Below are positions 47,066 to 57,679 of a DNA stretch of 64,000 bases, piece after piece (position 1 is the stretch's first letter; the number at the start of each line of letters is the position of its first letter). The stretch lies in assembly GCF_030272615.1 (NCBI RefSeq), contig NC_081415.1, forward strand, positions 268,200,425-268,264,424, written 5' to 3'. The position numbers and the translations under genes were made by a program. The notes under the pieces are model-generated. The model had not been told where the DNA came from, did no database searches, and worked only from the letters and a program-made list of their open reading frames with translations. Source of the stretch: Cryptomeria japonica. Its lineage: Eukaryota > Streptophyta > Pinopsida > Cupressales > Cupressaceae.

Positions 47066-47460
47066 TCATCTCCTAGGGCTAGTGACTGGAGAGTGACGAC
47101 TAGATGCTCCCTCCTGATCTGGCTGTGAAGGTGGACCCATAGGTGTGTAGCGCAATATAGACCGTGAGTGACTCCGAGAGGAACTCCTACGATCCCTATC
47201 CATAAGGATCGCGCGATAGGAGGTAGCCTCGACCTGAGCTGCTGCTAGATCTCGCTGTGCCCGCTGAAGGTTCTCTGATAGAACTCTCTCTCTCTCCCTC
47301 CATATGTCCACCTGTACTCGAAATGGGGAAAACAAGTCCTCATGCTGACCCGCGTTCCCCTGAGGCCTATAAGCAATCTATGAGGAACTAGGGATCTGTG
47401 CCATCGTGGAAATCTCTGTCACCGCTTGCTGAATCAAGGAACGCCACTCCTGCACATTAG

Positions 47461-47541
47461 CTGTAGCAGTAGAATAGATTTTTGTATTAGTACCATTCTG
47501 TATCATCAAAATATTAATCAATCAATATAAACCTACTATAC
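47461..47541 (-). other. Predicted 81-nt intron of the T2 antisense gene
   Basis: Donor CCAG/GTATAG and acceptor GCTACAG/CTAATG. The length is a multiple of three. Unspliced reading hits a TGA inside; splicing joins the two parts in the same frame. Confidence 0.6.
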
Positions 47542-49188
47542 CTGGATCTCCCTCACGCCAGTAGGGATCATGATATGGTAGCATCTATGACTGGGAACTA
47601 CTAGGCTCCCCACGCTCAAATAATCTGTACACGATGGGTGTAGGCTGGCCCGTACTGGAAACAGGTCTCCGTATCGCCTCATGTTCCCCCTTTTGGGGAA
47701 TAAGAGGAGGATCCAAGGCTATGGTATCATCTCCTGAATGGTGGGGAGTTGCATCTGACTCCTCCTCATCATCTCTATCCTCCTCCTCCTCATCATCCTC
47801 ATCCTCATCTGCATCCTCACCTGCATCCTCGTTCTCCTCATCTCTATCTGTGTCATCCTCCTCTCCCTCCTCCTCCTCCTCGGTACTAGGCTGATCTCCT
47901 ATGGGTGGATCAGGATCTCTTGCCTCCTCATGACCCTCTCCCTCCTCTGGCTCCTCCGACCTGGATCCCTGATCCTCATCTCGGTCTCCATGTCTCCATG
48001 GGCCTGGATGGCCTGTCGGGTGATTTGGTGGAAAGATAGGCCCTGGGTATGATCTCCCAAACCATGAGAGATACCTGCGCTGTGCTCCAGGCTCTGCGGA
48101 GTAATCAGTGACCACATCCTGATCGGATCCCTTTATATCTGTAGTCTCGATGTCATCTATCGTCGGTCTCGCTACTGCTCTAGGTCTGGGAAGGACTCAT
48201 GAGTTCGAGTATAGATGGGTACATCGACTGGAACACACTGCTCTAGCCCAAACTGCCTCCGTACTCGGTCAAAGTAGAATGGGACTATGATATGTGAATA
48301 TCATCCCCGCAGTAGGTGGTTCCTCTGTAAGCATGCTAACCGTCTCTTCATCCCATCCCATCTGTGCATCCGTAGATAGGGTCTCCATACTCTCACCTCG
48401 ACTGTCAATCTATCAAGTATCACTCTCCAATATTACAGATCCCCAAATCTCCACTTGCTGGTAAGTGGATAAGCAAACACCCTAGGTCGCTCGCTAGCCG
48501 TACTTAACTGATAACCGACAGGCCTGGTGCATGTGAAGTGCTCAAATATCCACACCTGCAGAAGTGTGCATGTCATCAAGCTGCAACCCTGTCCAAACAC
48601 ATACTCCTCAAGGTCGTGATAGAGATGTGCAAGCATGCTCTGACCCCAAGCATATACTCTCCTGTGTCTCTCCATAGCTCTGATGCACCATGTGAGACCC
48701 CCATGCATGTGCGTACCTCGCCCATTAGGGCAGACGGCTAGTGCAATGATGGCAATCATAAGATGTCTCACAAGGGGCACCTCTCCTGTAGGATGTAAGA
48801 GCCAGCTGACCATGATGCGACCTCTCATCTCGCTCGGCATGACTCTCCCTATGCAGTATACCTGCTCCCTCTGATGGTCCTCCGCTGACTGATCGGTCGC
48901 GTATGTCACAGTAGCTCCTCTGATAGGAAGACGAAGTATGCGGTACACATCCTCAAGTGTAACCGTCATCTCTCCTACTGGAAGATGGAATGTACATGTG
49001 TCAGGATCCCATCGCTCCATCAGTGCCATCAGCATCACAGGATGAAATCGAATGGCTGGCATGAGGATCGCATACCATAAACCCACGATCGACAATGTAT
49101 CCCTCTCTGCCTGAGTCAGCCGGGGAATCTGATCTCGCAGACTGCGAAGAATCTGCCCTGTGGTGTGCTCTCTCATGTATGGGAGACC

Positions 49189-49478
49189 CTGCAACACAAA
49201 AACATAAGTATAATCAGTACTCAATCATCAAAATCATTCACGCAAACTGTCAAACATCGTATGCTAACCCTGACATCCCTCGCCAAGTCCTGTCAGGGAC
49301 CATGGCGCCCTGTCAGGGACCATGGCGCCCCACAGGGACCATGGCGCCCTGAAGGGACCATGGTGCCCCACAAGGACCATGGTGCCCTGGGTGGGACCCA
49401 GGGTCAGATTCCAGGGCCCGTAAACGATCACAGAAAGTCAAATGCAGAAAATCAAAAGTCAACGTTCAGTCAACTCAC
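49189..49478 (-). other. Predicted 290-nt intron of the T2 antisense gene
   Basis: Donor GACGAG/GTGAGTTG and acceptor TTTTTGTGTTGCAG/GGTCTC with a T-rich run before it. The phase is 0 and joins exon 1 to the mobile-domain exon in frame. It contains the tandem array at 49294-49391. Confidence 0.7.
49294..49391. repeat. ~19-bp tandem array GGGACCATGGCGCCC, five units, inside the intron
   Basis: Five units with spacers TGTCA, CACA, TGAA, CACAA and TGGGT. Units four and five have GGTGCC in place of GGCGCC. The core is close to GGACCGTGGCGCCC in the T2 LTR. Confidence 0.9.
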
Positions 49479-49559
49479 CTCGTCCAGTGGCTCGTCATCG
49501 ATCACGGCCTGTCGCATGATCTCAATCCTCGTGGGATGCTCCGGTCATCGTGACGGCAT

Positions 49560-50124
49560 GATGATGGCTATGTGGGCTCTGCTGCAATGAACAATACTCA
49601 GAAATCAACAAAGTGACAAATGCAAATGTCACTGTCAAGGTATATACTTTCATTCCTTTACCTTTACTTTCAAAACCCTAATTTTCCTCTATCACTCATT
49701 TCATCATAACTTGAGTTTGGGAGATGCGATTTTCAAACTGTTTGTTGCGTAGGAATCGTATTTTCATTCCCCTACTCTCGGGATGTTCCAAAAAGTGCTC
49801 TGATGAAGCCTATTCAGTGAACATCCCTCATCAATGCTCTCTTACACAATTTGTCGTAAGTAAACATGCTATCTTGTTTCACCTCCCTAATAAGCAAGTC
49901 GAAACAGGGGGGCATATAGCTACTCACAAATTTCATCACTTTCCTTAGTAAGCATTAGGTGATTTTGTGATCTAACGTGTGTTTTGTAGGGTGCGGTTCC
50001 TAACTATGTACTGCAAATACCGCTGGGGGCTTCATCCGACAACTTATGGATATATCCTTTTTCAAATGATGTTTACTTTTCTGTACTTTAGCTTGCATAT
50101 GCACGTAGTACTCATATGACCGCT
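49560..50124. other. T2 region upstream of the antisense gene
   Basis: No ORF. A minus-strand TATA-like GTATATACC at about 49638-49647 lies some 80 bp upstream of the antisense ATG and could be its promoter. Confidence 0.4.
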
Positions 50125-50139
50125 AAAGTGGGGGCTAAA
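50125..50139 (+). promoter_or_regulatory. T2 polypurine tract
   Basis: AAAGTGGGGGCTAAA directly before the TG of the 3' LTR. Confidence 0.85.
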
Positions 50140-51810
50140 TGTAGCATCGTAAATTGTACGCACTTGCTAGGGTGGTACAATTTCACACCTAGTTTAGCAC
50201 CCGCCTTGGTGCATTCTACATTTTGCATTGCATCTCTCCTTTAGCACTTAATTAATCAAATTAATTAGGTCTAAGGTCCTATTTCATCGTCCTCCACATC
50301 ATAAAGTTGGGCCCTTTCGTTAAAGTGTGCCCTTTTCATTTTATTCCTCCAATACATCATTCAATCAGAAACCCTAATTAGGTCCTATTTTGAACTTGGG
50401 GGCTTGGTTTCGGGGGTCAAAACATCTCAAAATCACCTGTAACTTCGGGATTCTCTCTAAAATCATCATATCCGACGGCCCTGAAAATTTGGTGAAAAGT
50501 TGTCGGGACCGTGGCGCCCGGAGTGCACATGGTCCCGGACATTTTTCCCAAAATTTTAGGAGCACAATCCAATCATAAAATAAAGCTTAACCCCAAGAAA
50601 TTGGCGGGAGATTCAATCTCTAGGTCGGCCAAAAGACGAAATTATGACCTAGGGTTTCATACATAAGAGCTCTCTTTCTTCATTTGAAAGGATCTGAATT
50701 TTGTTTTCAGGAACCTCATATGCAGCGAAAGAGCAGATCTTTGAAGACTTCAACAACATTCAACATCCATCTATCAAGCATTTATCAATTTCATTCATCC
50801 ATTTAGGGCTTGGAAGACATTGAAGAGCAATAGGAGATTACCGACTGAAGATTGGCTTGTACCCCTCCCTTGGGATTGGGTATGATTTCATGTTGTTTTC
50901 ATGTCTTTGCATAAGCTTCAATATATCACTTATTCATGCTTTAGATCACTTTGCATCTTGATTTAGAGCATTTAAATTGTCATTTACAAGCAATTAGGGT
51001 TTACTTTCTAGGTTGCTCTAGTTTGCTTACTTGCATTTTAAGATCTTGCACACACACAAGGTTTGCACACACAATACTTTTTACAATACAACTTGGCTAT
51101 TCGTGGAGGTGGAAATCACCGAAGCGGGGGTTTGACTAAGGCAAAACCCTATATAGCCGCCCACCATACCCTTTTCAGATATAAGTGCAGGTTTCGGGAC
51201 TCGGACGACGCCGCAGGTTGCAGATCCGGGAAAAGCAAGTCGAGACAGCACTCCACACCAAGTTGCAGAGCAAAAGAACAGGACAGGGGCGTGGGGTGCC
51301 CTGGTCCTGCCAGGACAGGGGCGCTGGGTGCCCTGGTCCCTAGGATAGAGGCGCTGGGCGCCCTGGTCCTCCTGACAGACAGCAATTTTTGATATTTCCG
51401 ACAGCTTTCCGGAGTGCAAAACAGCAGTTTCAGGTGCAGTTTCCGGGACAAAATCAGGACAGTGGCGCCCACGCCCCCGTCCTGAACATTTTCACTCAGA
51501 TTTTGACTCCGAGTACGCATCTGTATTCTTTTTTTTTCCTTGTGTTTACAGCTGTTCATTGTTTAATCTCAATTCTGCAATCTTGTTATTAGTTCATACT
51601 TGCATTTTGGGATTAGGACTTGAACTTGCATCATTTTATCTTTCAATTACAACAAAGGAATAGAAATCCTAATAGGTAGCCCGTGGATCTCTCTTTCACA
51701 AAAAGAAGTAGCCAATTGTGTGATACCTCTAGGCTCTTTCGTATTCCGTAATGTGTGTCAAAAGGTAGGATTAGGGCATGTTAACCTAGTCTCGCTTTTT
51801 CCCCTACACA
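50140..51810 (+). repeat. T2 3' LTR
   Basis: 1671 bp, TGTAGC...CTACACA, 2.6% different from the 5' LTR, followed by target duplication AAAGT. Confidence 0.95.
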
Positions 51811-51815
51811 AAAGT

Positions 51816-52303
51816 ATATTGATTTTTTGGATCTGAGCAGAAAAATACAATCAATTCCGTCTCCCAAAATTTTGGGAAAAAGTCGAGGACCGTGGCGGGA
51901 GTGCACATGGTTCGACCAACTTTTTTCAAAATTTTCAGGGATGATAGAAATTATGATTTTATTGTAGAATCCAAAAAACAGCCGATTTGGAGATGTCTAG
52001 ATCGGTCAAACGTGCAGTCAAAGGTCGAAAATAGAAGAATCTTAAAAATTAGGGGTCTATGATTTAACCACTTAATTTTCAAAATAAAGAGACAGATTTG
52101 AATTGTAATTTTGAAATAGAAATCAGATTTGAAACAAGTAATTAAAATTTTGCACTTCACAAGCTTAATTTTCTCAAATAAAAAATTAGGACTTTTATGC
52201 AATTAACCTCTAAAATGTGCAAATAGATCAAACTTGGAAATGAAAATTTGAAATTCAAATTGCAATTAATCAGATCCTAGTGGAAAATCAAAATTAATGT
52301 GTA
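51816..52303 (-). other. M2 leader, outer part
   Basis: Non-coding continuation of M2 after T2. It contains a GGACCGTGGCG...GTGCACATGG motif near 51884-51912, like that in the T2 LTR. Confidence 0.5.
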
Positions 52304-52320
52304 AGACGTCGGGTTCACCA
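52304..52320 (-). promoter_or_regulatory. M2 primer binding site, tRNA-Trp-like
   Basis: The minus strand reads TGGTGAACCCGACGTC with a TTT spacer to the LTR end, as in T2. It sets the strand of M2. Confidence 0.75.
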
Positions 52321-52323
52321 AAA

Positions 52324-52781
52324 TGTAAAGTGGAAAATTGGATCCTAATGACTCCCCACCTAGGAGAGAGAAAGGAAGTCACTAGGATGATTTTCACTTG
52401 GAGGAACTTTAAATTCAAAAGAAAGGTTGAATCCACTATATCCAAATCCAAGAGAAGCGAGGATGTGAATTCTGGGTGGATTGCAAGGGTTGAAGTGTGA
52501 TTTACCCTCTTTTGTAAATCAGAAAGTTGACTTGTTGACTATGTGGAACAAAGAGAGAGATTGAGTGAAATGAGGAGCTACCGGTTTGGGATCGTGTTGT
52601 AACTTCGGATTTGAGATAATTAGACTCATATGGATCTTCCCTACAAATTTGGAGAAAAGTCATCAGGATCGTGGTGACAATGTACATGGCCCTCCATAAA
52701 ATCTGCGAAACGAAAAGGGTTGTTTTGTCTCTGCAAATGAAACCCAAACCTACAATTACAGTTGCACACCTGCAACCTACA
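52324..52781 (-). repeat. M2 5' LTR remnant
   Basis: Aligns with 29783-30240. Homology stops at 52781, so the upstream ~750 bp of this LTR are missing. Confidence 0.7.
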
Positions 52782-53159
52782 ATTGCAGTTGCAAGTCCAA
52801 GTTGAATGATTATAGAGTGTGTATGACATTTGATGAGAATATATGGATAATGGCAAGAGGGATACTATCTAAATTAATAAAAAAATATCCTTGTTTGCAT
52901 TTAATTGATGATACACCAATAATGAGCTTAGATAGCTTTGAAATCCTCTATTTCATATCTTAGAGTGTTTAATTAATTTTTGTGTTCATATCTCAAAAGA
53001 GAAACGGTCTCAATTAGATTCCAAGGATTATAAGTCTATGTATATTTGATATGATGAATAAATCAATAGTTACAACATCAAAATCCTCTAACCTTGAAAA
53101 TGTGGTATTTAAGTATGTGATTTTAAGGGAACTTAGACATATTTTTTTATGTAGCACAA

Positions 53160-53740
53160 CTAACTTGGTAAAAGAAAAAAAGATTATGAACTTTGAGATG
53201 AAGATTGAGAAGTAAGAAGATACACATCTTGAAGAAAAAAATGTTAGATTTCACGATGGAGAGGAAGAAGAAGATTCAAATGAGATTTGTCATGCATGAA
53301 CAAAAGAACGCATATAATCTAGTACTCCACTCTTAAGGAGATCCACAAGACAAAAAATCCCAGTGGACAAGTATAGGTCATTAAATATTTTTCATGTATT
53401 TTCTTTATTTTGTACTAACAAAAAACCTATATTTGCCAAGGAGTCTCTTTCTTTAGAAGAGTATGAATCTATAATGTAGTCCATGCAAGATAAAATGATG
53501 GCCTTGGAAAAATGTGACTTTTGTGATCTTGTGATTTTGTATAAGGAAAAAATCCCCATTGCTTGTAAGTGGATGTTTAAAAAGAAATCTAGTGTAGATT
53601 ATAAGTTGGAGTTAAACAAGGACAGACTAATGGTAAAATATTGCTTCCAAAAAGATGGAGTTGATCTTGGTGAGATATTCTCTCATGTTGCTAAGATAAC
53701 CTCCATTACATTTCTATTTTCCAGTATTGTTGTTTAAGGT
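53160..53740 (+). pseudogene. Ty1/copia RT remnant
   Basis: The stretch from about 53335 has RST-RQK then a gap to MQDKMMALEKCDFCDLV, ACKWMFKKK and a DLGEIFSHVAKITSI block. These fit the start of a copia RT (the usual WVFKKK, DFGEIFSPVAK blocks). The active site and the rest are absent and the reading ends at 53737. It is an old fragment unrelated to C1 by position. Confidence 0.7.
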
Positions 53741-54640
53741 TTTGAAGTAAATAAAATAAATGTTAACCTAATGGTTTTGTGCTAAAAGGGAAGAAAATTT
53801 TGGTTTACAAGTTAAAACAATCATTGTGTGCTTTGAAATAGTATCCAAATATATGTAATATCAAACGTTTGATGCTTTTAGGTTAAAAGTGAAGAAGATC
53901 ATTGTATAAATTTTAAAATTATCAATGATCAATTTCTAATTATTCTCTTGTATGTTTATTTTATGCAATGGATTTAGAATAAAATCATAAGTTAAAAACA
54001 AAAAAAGAAAATTATATTCTAAACACATGCAAACCTTAAATAACACACTAATTTTGAATTTGCTTATATTGTGATGAAGTGTGGATGCTAAACAATTATC
54101 GAATATTTCTACATGTTAATAATTTCCTATAAAATTTTCTATGTGATGGATTGAAGGAAGTGTAAATTTTAAATTTTTCAATGGAGATGCAAATGGTTGA
54201 GATCAATTCACCTAATTTAACAACTTTAATTACTTTTCCTAAAATTAATTTAAAATACATTTACATGACCTTTAATTTGCTAGATTATTCCATTTAGAAA
54301 TGTCCATGCATAAATTAAGAGAGAAAGAGGTTGAATTTTAATAACGGTACATTGAGAGAATAATTATTTATTTATTTATTTGTTGTGTGTGTATGGATTT
54401 ATTTGGGAATTGATTAACTATTAGTAATAAATTATTTATTAATTGTAACGTAATGTTAGTGGATAAAAATAGAAATTAATTAGTTAAGAAGGAATTAACT
54501 AATATAATTTGATGATATGGTGCAATTAATTAATTTATTCATGTAGTGATGTTGAAGTGAATTAGGTAGAATGAACTAATATGCAAGAATTGATGATAGA
54601 AGATGGTGAAAATTAGGTGTTTACATTTTCCCTTCTTTGA
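53741..54640 (-). mobile_element. Possible LTR remnant with polypurine tract
   Basis: On the minus strand a purine tract (54640-54626, AAAGAAGGGAAAA) is followed by TGTAAACACCTAATTTT from 54625. AT-rich sequence like the M1 and T1 LTRs continues leftward. No partner LTR was found, so this rests on the terminus alone. Confidence 0.35.
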
Positions 54641-55289
54641 AAGAGTGTTGCAACTAAAAAAATGGTAGTTTTTCAAATAAAGTAGAGTAAGAAGACAAAT
54701 AATCGACATAGGAGGATGATGCACCAACTGGCATGATGATTAGAGAGATCACCTCTTGAGAGAATAATGGGGATTGAAGACATCATGGATGATTTAAATA
54801 AGAATAGCGATGGTTATTGAGAAGAAATATGCAATAATGACTATAAATAAATTTGTATAATTTTTTAACCATTTGAGCAAACTCATTTATTATAGCATGC
54901 AATAGGATGCACCATAATATGAAAGACTAATAGCACAATTGCCATGAAATTCCATTGATATACAAAATACATGCAACATAAGAAACATGTAAACATGAGC
55001 AAAATATTTAAGAGACAAAATGCAAGATAAGACACACACAAATGCAAGAAAAATACTCAAGACATAAATATAAGATAACAAGACAAAAAACCACTTAAGA
55101 AAAATTACTCCTCATATCATTTAATATTACATTCTTAGGAAAAATTAGCAAGTTCATAAACACATTATGTTTTCACACATTGTGTTTGTAAAATTACAAT
55201 TTTAACGGGTTTGTTTAATTAAGTATCTTAGCTTTTTTATGTATTTGTTGATATAATCGAGTTAGGTTAACACCTAATTTGAAGGCTAT
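54641..55289. other. Unassigned AT-rich stretch
   Basis: No convincing ORF, repeat or element border. Possibly the interior of the old element suggested at 53741-54640. Confidence 0.3.
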
Positions 55290-55580
55290 GTTGTAGCTGT
55301 GTCATGCAAACTCACAATTTTCACCCATAATCAACCAAGCTTGGAAAACTCTGGTTTTAGATTATGTTATAGATGACTAGTAGGAACCTTTATTTTCTAT
55401 CGGCTTTTGTGAACATTGATTTTTCATTGATTTACAACTGAGTTCAACTAAGTTGCAACTATGTCATGCAAACTCCCATTTTTCACCCATAATCAACCAA
55501 GTTTGGCAAGCTTTGATATTAGATTGTGTTGTAGATGACTATTAGGAACCTTTATTTTTTATCGGCTTTCATGAAAGTTG
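55290..55580. repeat. Direct duplication, ~130-bp copies, period ~162 bp
   Basis: Copies at about 55290-55415 and 55452-55580 share GTCATGCAAACTC, TTTTCACCCATAATCAACCAAG and TAGGAACCTTTATTTT. Confidence 0.8.
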
Positions 55581-55586
55581 AACCAT

Positions 55587-55690
55587 AAAACCCTAAACAC
55601 TAAACCCTAAAACCCTAAACCTATCCATAACACTAAACCTTAACCTTAAACCCTAAACCTAAACCTATCCATAACACTAAACCTTAACTT
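55587..55690. repeat. Degenerate telomere-like repeats (CCCTAAA)n
   Basis: A run of CCCTAAAC, AAACCCTAAA and CCTAAACCT variants with a repeated ATCCATAACACTAAACCTTAA. More dispersed CCCTAA words lie at 55920-55945 and 56330-56400. The plant telomere unit is TTTAGGG. Confidence 0.75.
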
Positions 55691-57679
55691 GGGCAACGAA
55701 AGAAATGAACCGATAGGGTTACAACTCCCTACTCTTCAGGCTCTACTTTACCTAGGTGGGTGTACCTTTATCACCAGTAATAGCCTATCTTCCGAAATCA
55801 ACCAGTGATTATAAGCAAATTATATGAAAATATGTAGGATTTATATAATTGCAATATTTCCAACTATCCTTTTGATTTATCCCAAATTGGCATGAAGGTT
55901 TGAGATAACTTGTTTTTAATCTAAACCCTATTCCTAATCCTACTCCTACAACATAAAACTGAAAAATGTATATGAATGTAATATTTTGGGAATTTACCCT
56001 TTTAAGGTTTTAATGATCAGTGCCTTCTATCCATTGGGTGATGGAGTCAATAAATATATATATCTTTCAATTGTCTTAACTCAAGTTATTAGACATTTTG
56101 ACTATCAGTCTCTTAGACAAACGTGTGGGAAAAAAATATTTAGATTATAATTATAATTTATGATACCATTGGAAGTGAATGCTAGAAAAATTATAACATC
56201 AACCCTAATTATGAGTATATGTTAATTCCTAAAGAATTTTTTTAGTTTTTAATTTTATGTCTTATCCTCACCTTCATTGGATTTTAAAGCTACTAAGGAA
56301 TAACTCTAATTTAACACTAATCATAACCCTTAACTTGACCCTAAACCATAATGAAACCTTATACTAACCCTAAACTATATTCAACCCTAACCCTAAGAAT
56401 TATAATGAATGAAGTGTACTTCTAGTGGCACACTCTAGTAACGCCATTTTATTTTAGTTCTCAATGATTGGTCAATGCAAAATTAGAGAAAGGTGATATC
56501 AAATGAATTTATTTACAGCAAAGAGCATGTTTTATTTGTTCAAATAAATCTAGGTTTTGGTTCGATATGAGTGTGTGTTTTTCAGCTCAATTTCTTGAAA
56601 CAAGATGATCGCTATTACTATCAATATGCAGTTTTACCTTATCATTGAATATATTATTATAAAATTAAAATTTATATTATTTAAAATATTAAATTAATAA
56701 AACTTATAAAGAACAGTACAGTATTTCTTAGCAACACCTAAAATTATATCAATACTTTGTTAAAAAGTAATTAAAAATATATAACAATAAATATTTAAAT
56801 TTATAAATATTAAATCTGACTAAATTCAAATACAATCAAGAATAGGTTAAAAAATTTAAAGTAAACCAAAAACATTCATTAGAAAGGTTAGAAATTCTTA
56901 CCAATTGTTTGAGGTGATATGGAATGGAACTACCAAATTTAAGTTCCAAATAAAAATAAGGCATAATGAAGAATTAAGTGTTGGAAAACAAAGAAGAACA
57001 AAAACATAAATTAAAAAGAAAAGAAAAAATCAAATGTTTGTCCATAATTAAGTTAACCAAAATTTGTTAAGAATGATAGTAATGGTTGGCCTTTAACTAG
57101 GACATTGTTGGATTTTTTTTTTATCATTTTTTAGTTTTAATTTTTGAACATTTTAATGTTTTTGTTTTGTTTTGTTTTTTGTTTTTTTTGTTTTTTTTCC
57201 TATTTTTTTCCTAAGTGCTTTCTAATGTTTTTTTTAATTTTTAAAAAAATTCAAATTATTGTTTTTTTTTAGTAAAAATGCATTTTGAAAAGGATTTGAC
57301 ATATCAATATTTTTTGTGACTGGCATTAATTATCATGTCATTATTATGATTAATAATTCAACTATACATGACTATCTCATTCATTATCATTAATTATCAA
57401 TGAGTATCATTATAATTATTTAATCTTATTGTTTACTTAATGTGAGTTAATTTAATTATCCATTTAATAAACTAATAAAATTAATAATTATCCCTTCATT
57501 AGTTACGTGTTCATCAATTTAGTAACTTATTCATTGAAAATCCATTAATAATTAATAAATTTATAATTATCTTTTCATTTCATAAATTAACTTCATTGAA
57601 ATAGAAATTTTCCTCATCAATTTTAATTAATTAATCAACATTTCCAATCCAACTTCACAATCAGTGTAGTTAACTCTTT
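55691..57679. other. AT-rich stretch without recognised features
   Basis: Scattered CCCTAA-like words, a T-rich part (57110-57260) and ATTAATTAT-rich DNA. No credible coding region. It forms the left flank of C1. Confidence 0.4.

Larger units (their letters stand above)
47066..49559 (-). pseudogene. T2 antisense gene: plant mobile domain, acidic linker, coiled coil; spliced
   Basis: The gene is on the strand opposite to pol. The minus-strand ATG at 49557-49559 opens a 27-codon exon, then a GTGAG...GCAG intron (49478-49189). Exon 2 encodes the plant mobile domain: LMERWDPDTCTFHLPVGEMTVTLEDV, split here as ERWDPDTCTFHLP and GEMTVTLEDV. Then come YFDRVRRQFGLEQCVP (about 48290-48245) and RRYLSWFGR, a fit to PMD-C proteins of the MAIN/MAIL1 type. 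A strongly acidic linker (47590-47960), a second intron (47541-47461) and a coiled-coil tail ending in a Ser/Arg-rich part follow. Damage: TGA 49545-49547, TAA 48433-48435, a frameshift near 48300, TAG 47585-47587 and TAG 47378-47380. Host PMD proteins act in the nucleus in gene and transposon silencing; the role here is unknown. Confidence 0.8.
39078..51815 (+). mobile_element. T2: full-length Tat-type Ty3/gypsy element with antisense PMD gene
   Basis: LTRs at 39083-40753 and 50140-51810 are both 1671 bp and start TGTAGC and end CTACACA. The 5-bp target duplication AAAGT is perfect (39078-39082, 51811-51815). By hand count the LTRs differ at about 43 sites (2.6%), about 33 of them transitions, with no length difference. 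Inside are the primer site, a gag-less ORF with protease, RT, RNase H, a second RNase H, integrase, an antisense gene and the polypurine tract. The total is about 12.7 kb. It is inserted in the M2 leader. Confidence 0.95.
29783..52781 (-). mobile_element. M2: non-autonomous Tat-like element carrying nested L1 and T2
   Basis: On the minus strand: 5' LTR remnant (52781-52324), primer site (52320-52304), leader, a short ORF (38562-37586), a long non-coding part, polypurine tract (31008-30994) and 3' LTR (30993-29783). L1 and T2 are inserted in it. Without them M2 is about 6.1 kb. It has no protease, RT or integrase. The match of the two LTRs over 29783-30240 and 52324-52781 is close but clearly diverged. 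The 5' LTR is truncated at 52781, so no target duplication can be read. Confidence 0.75.

Noticed and set aside
47634-47894. Serine-rich frame on the plus strand
   Set aside because: It is the complement of the acidic linker of the antisense PMD gene; low complexity, no independent support.
49294-49391. CRISPR-like or promoter array
   Set aside because: The spacers are only 4-5 bases and the array lies inside a predicted intron; a tandem repeat is the simpler reading.
52301-52323. 3' end of a tRNA-Trp gene
   Set aside because: Only the last ~16 bases match, directly next to an LTR end on the minus strand; it is a primer binding site, with no acceptor or anticodon arms.
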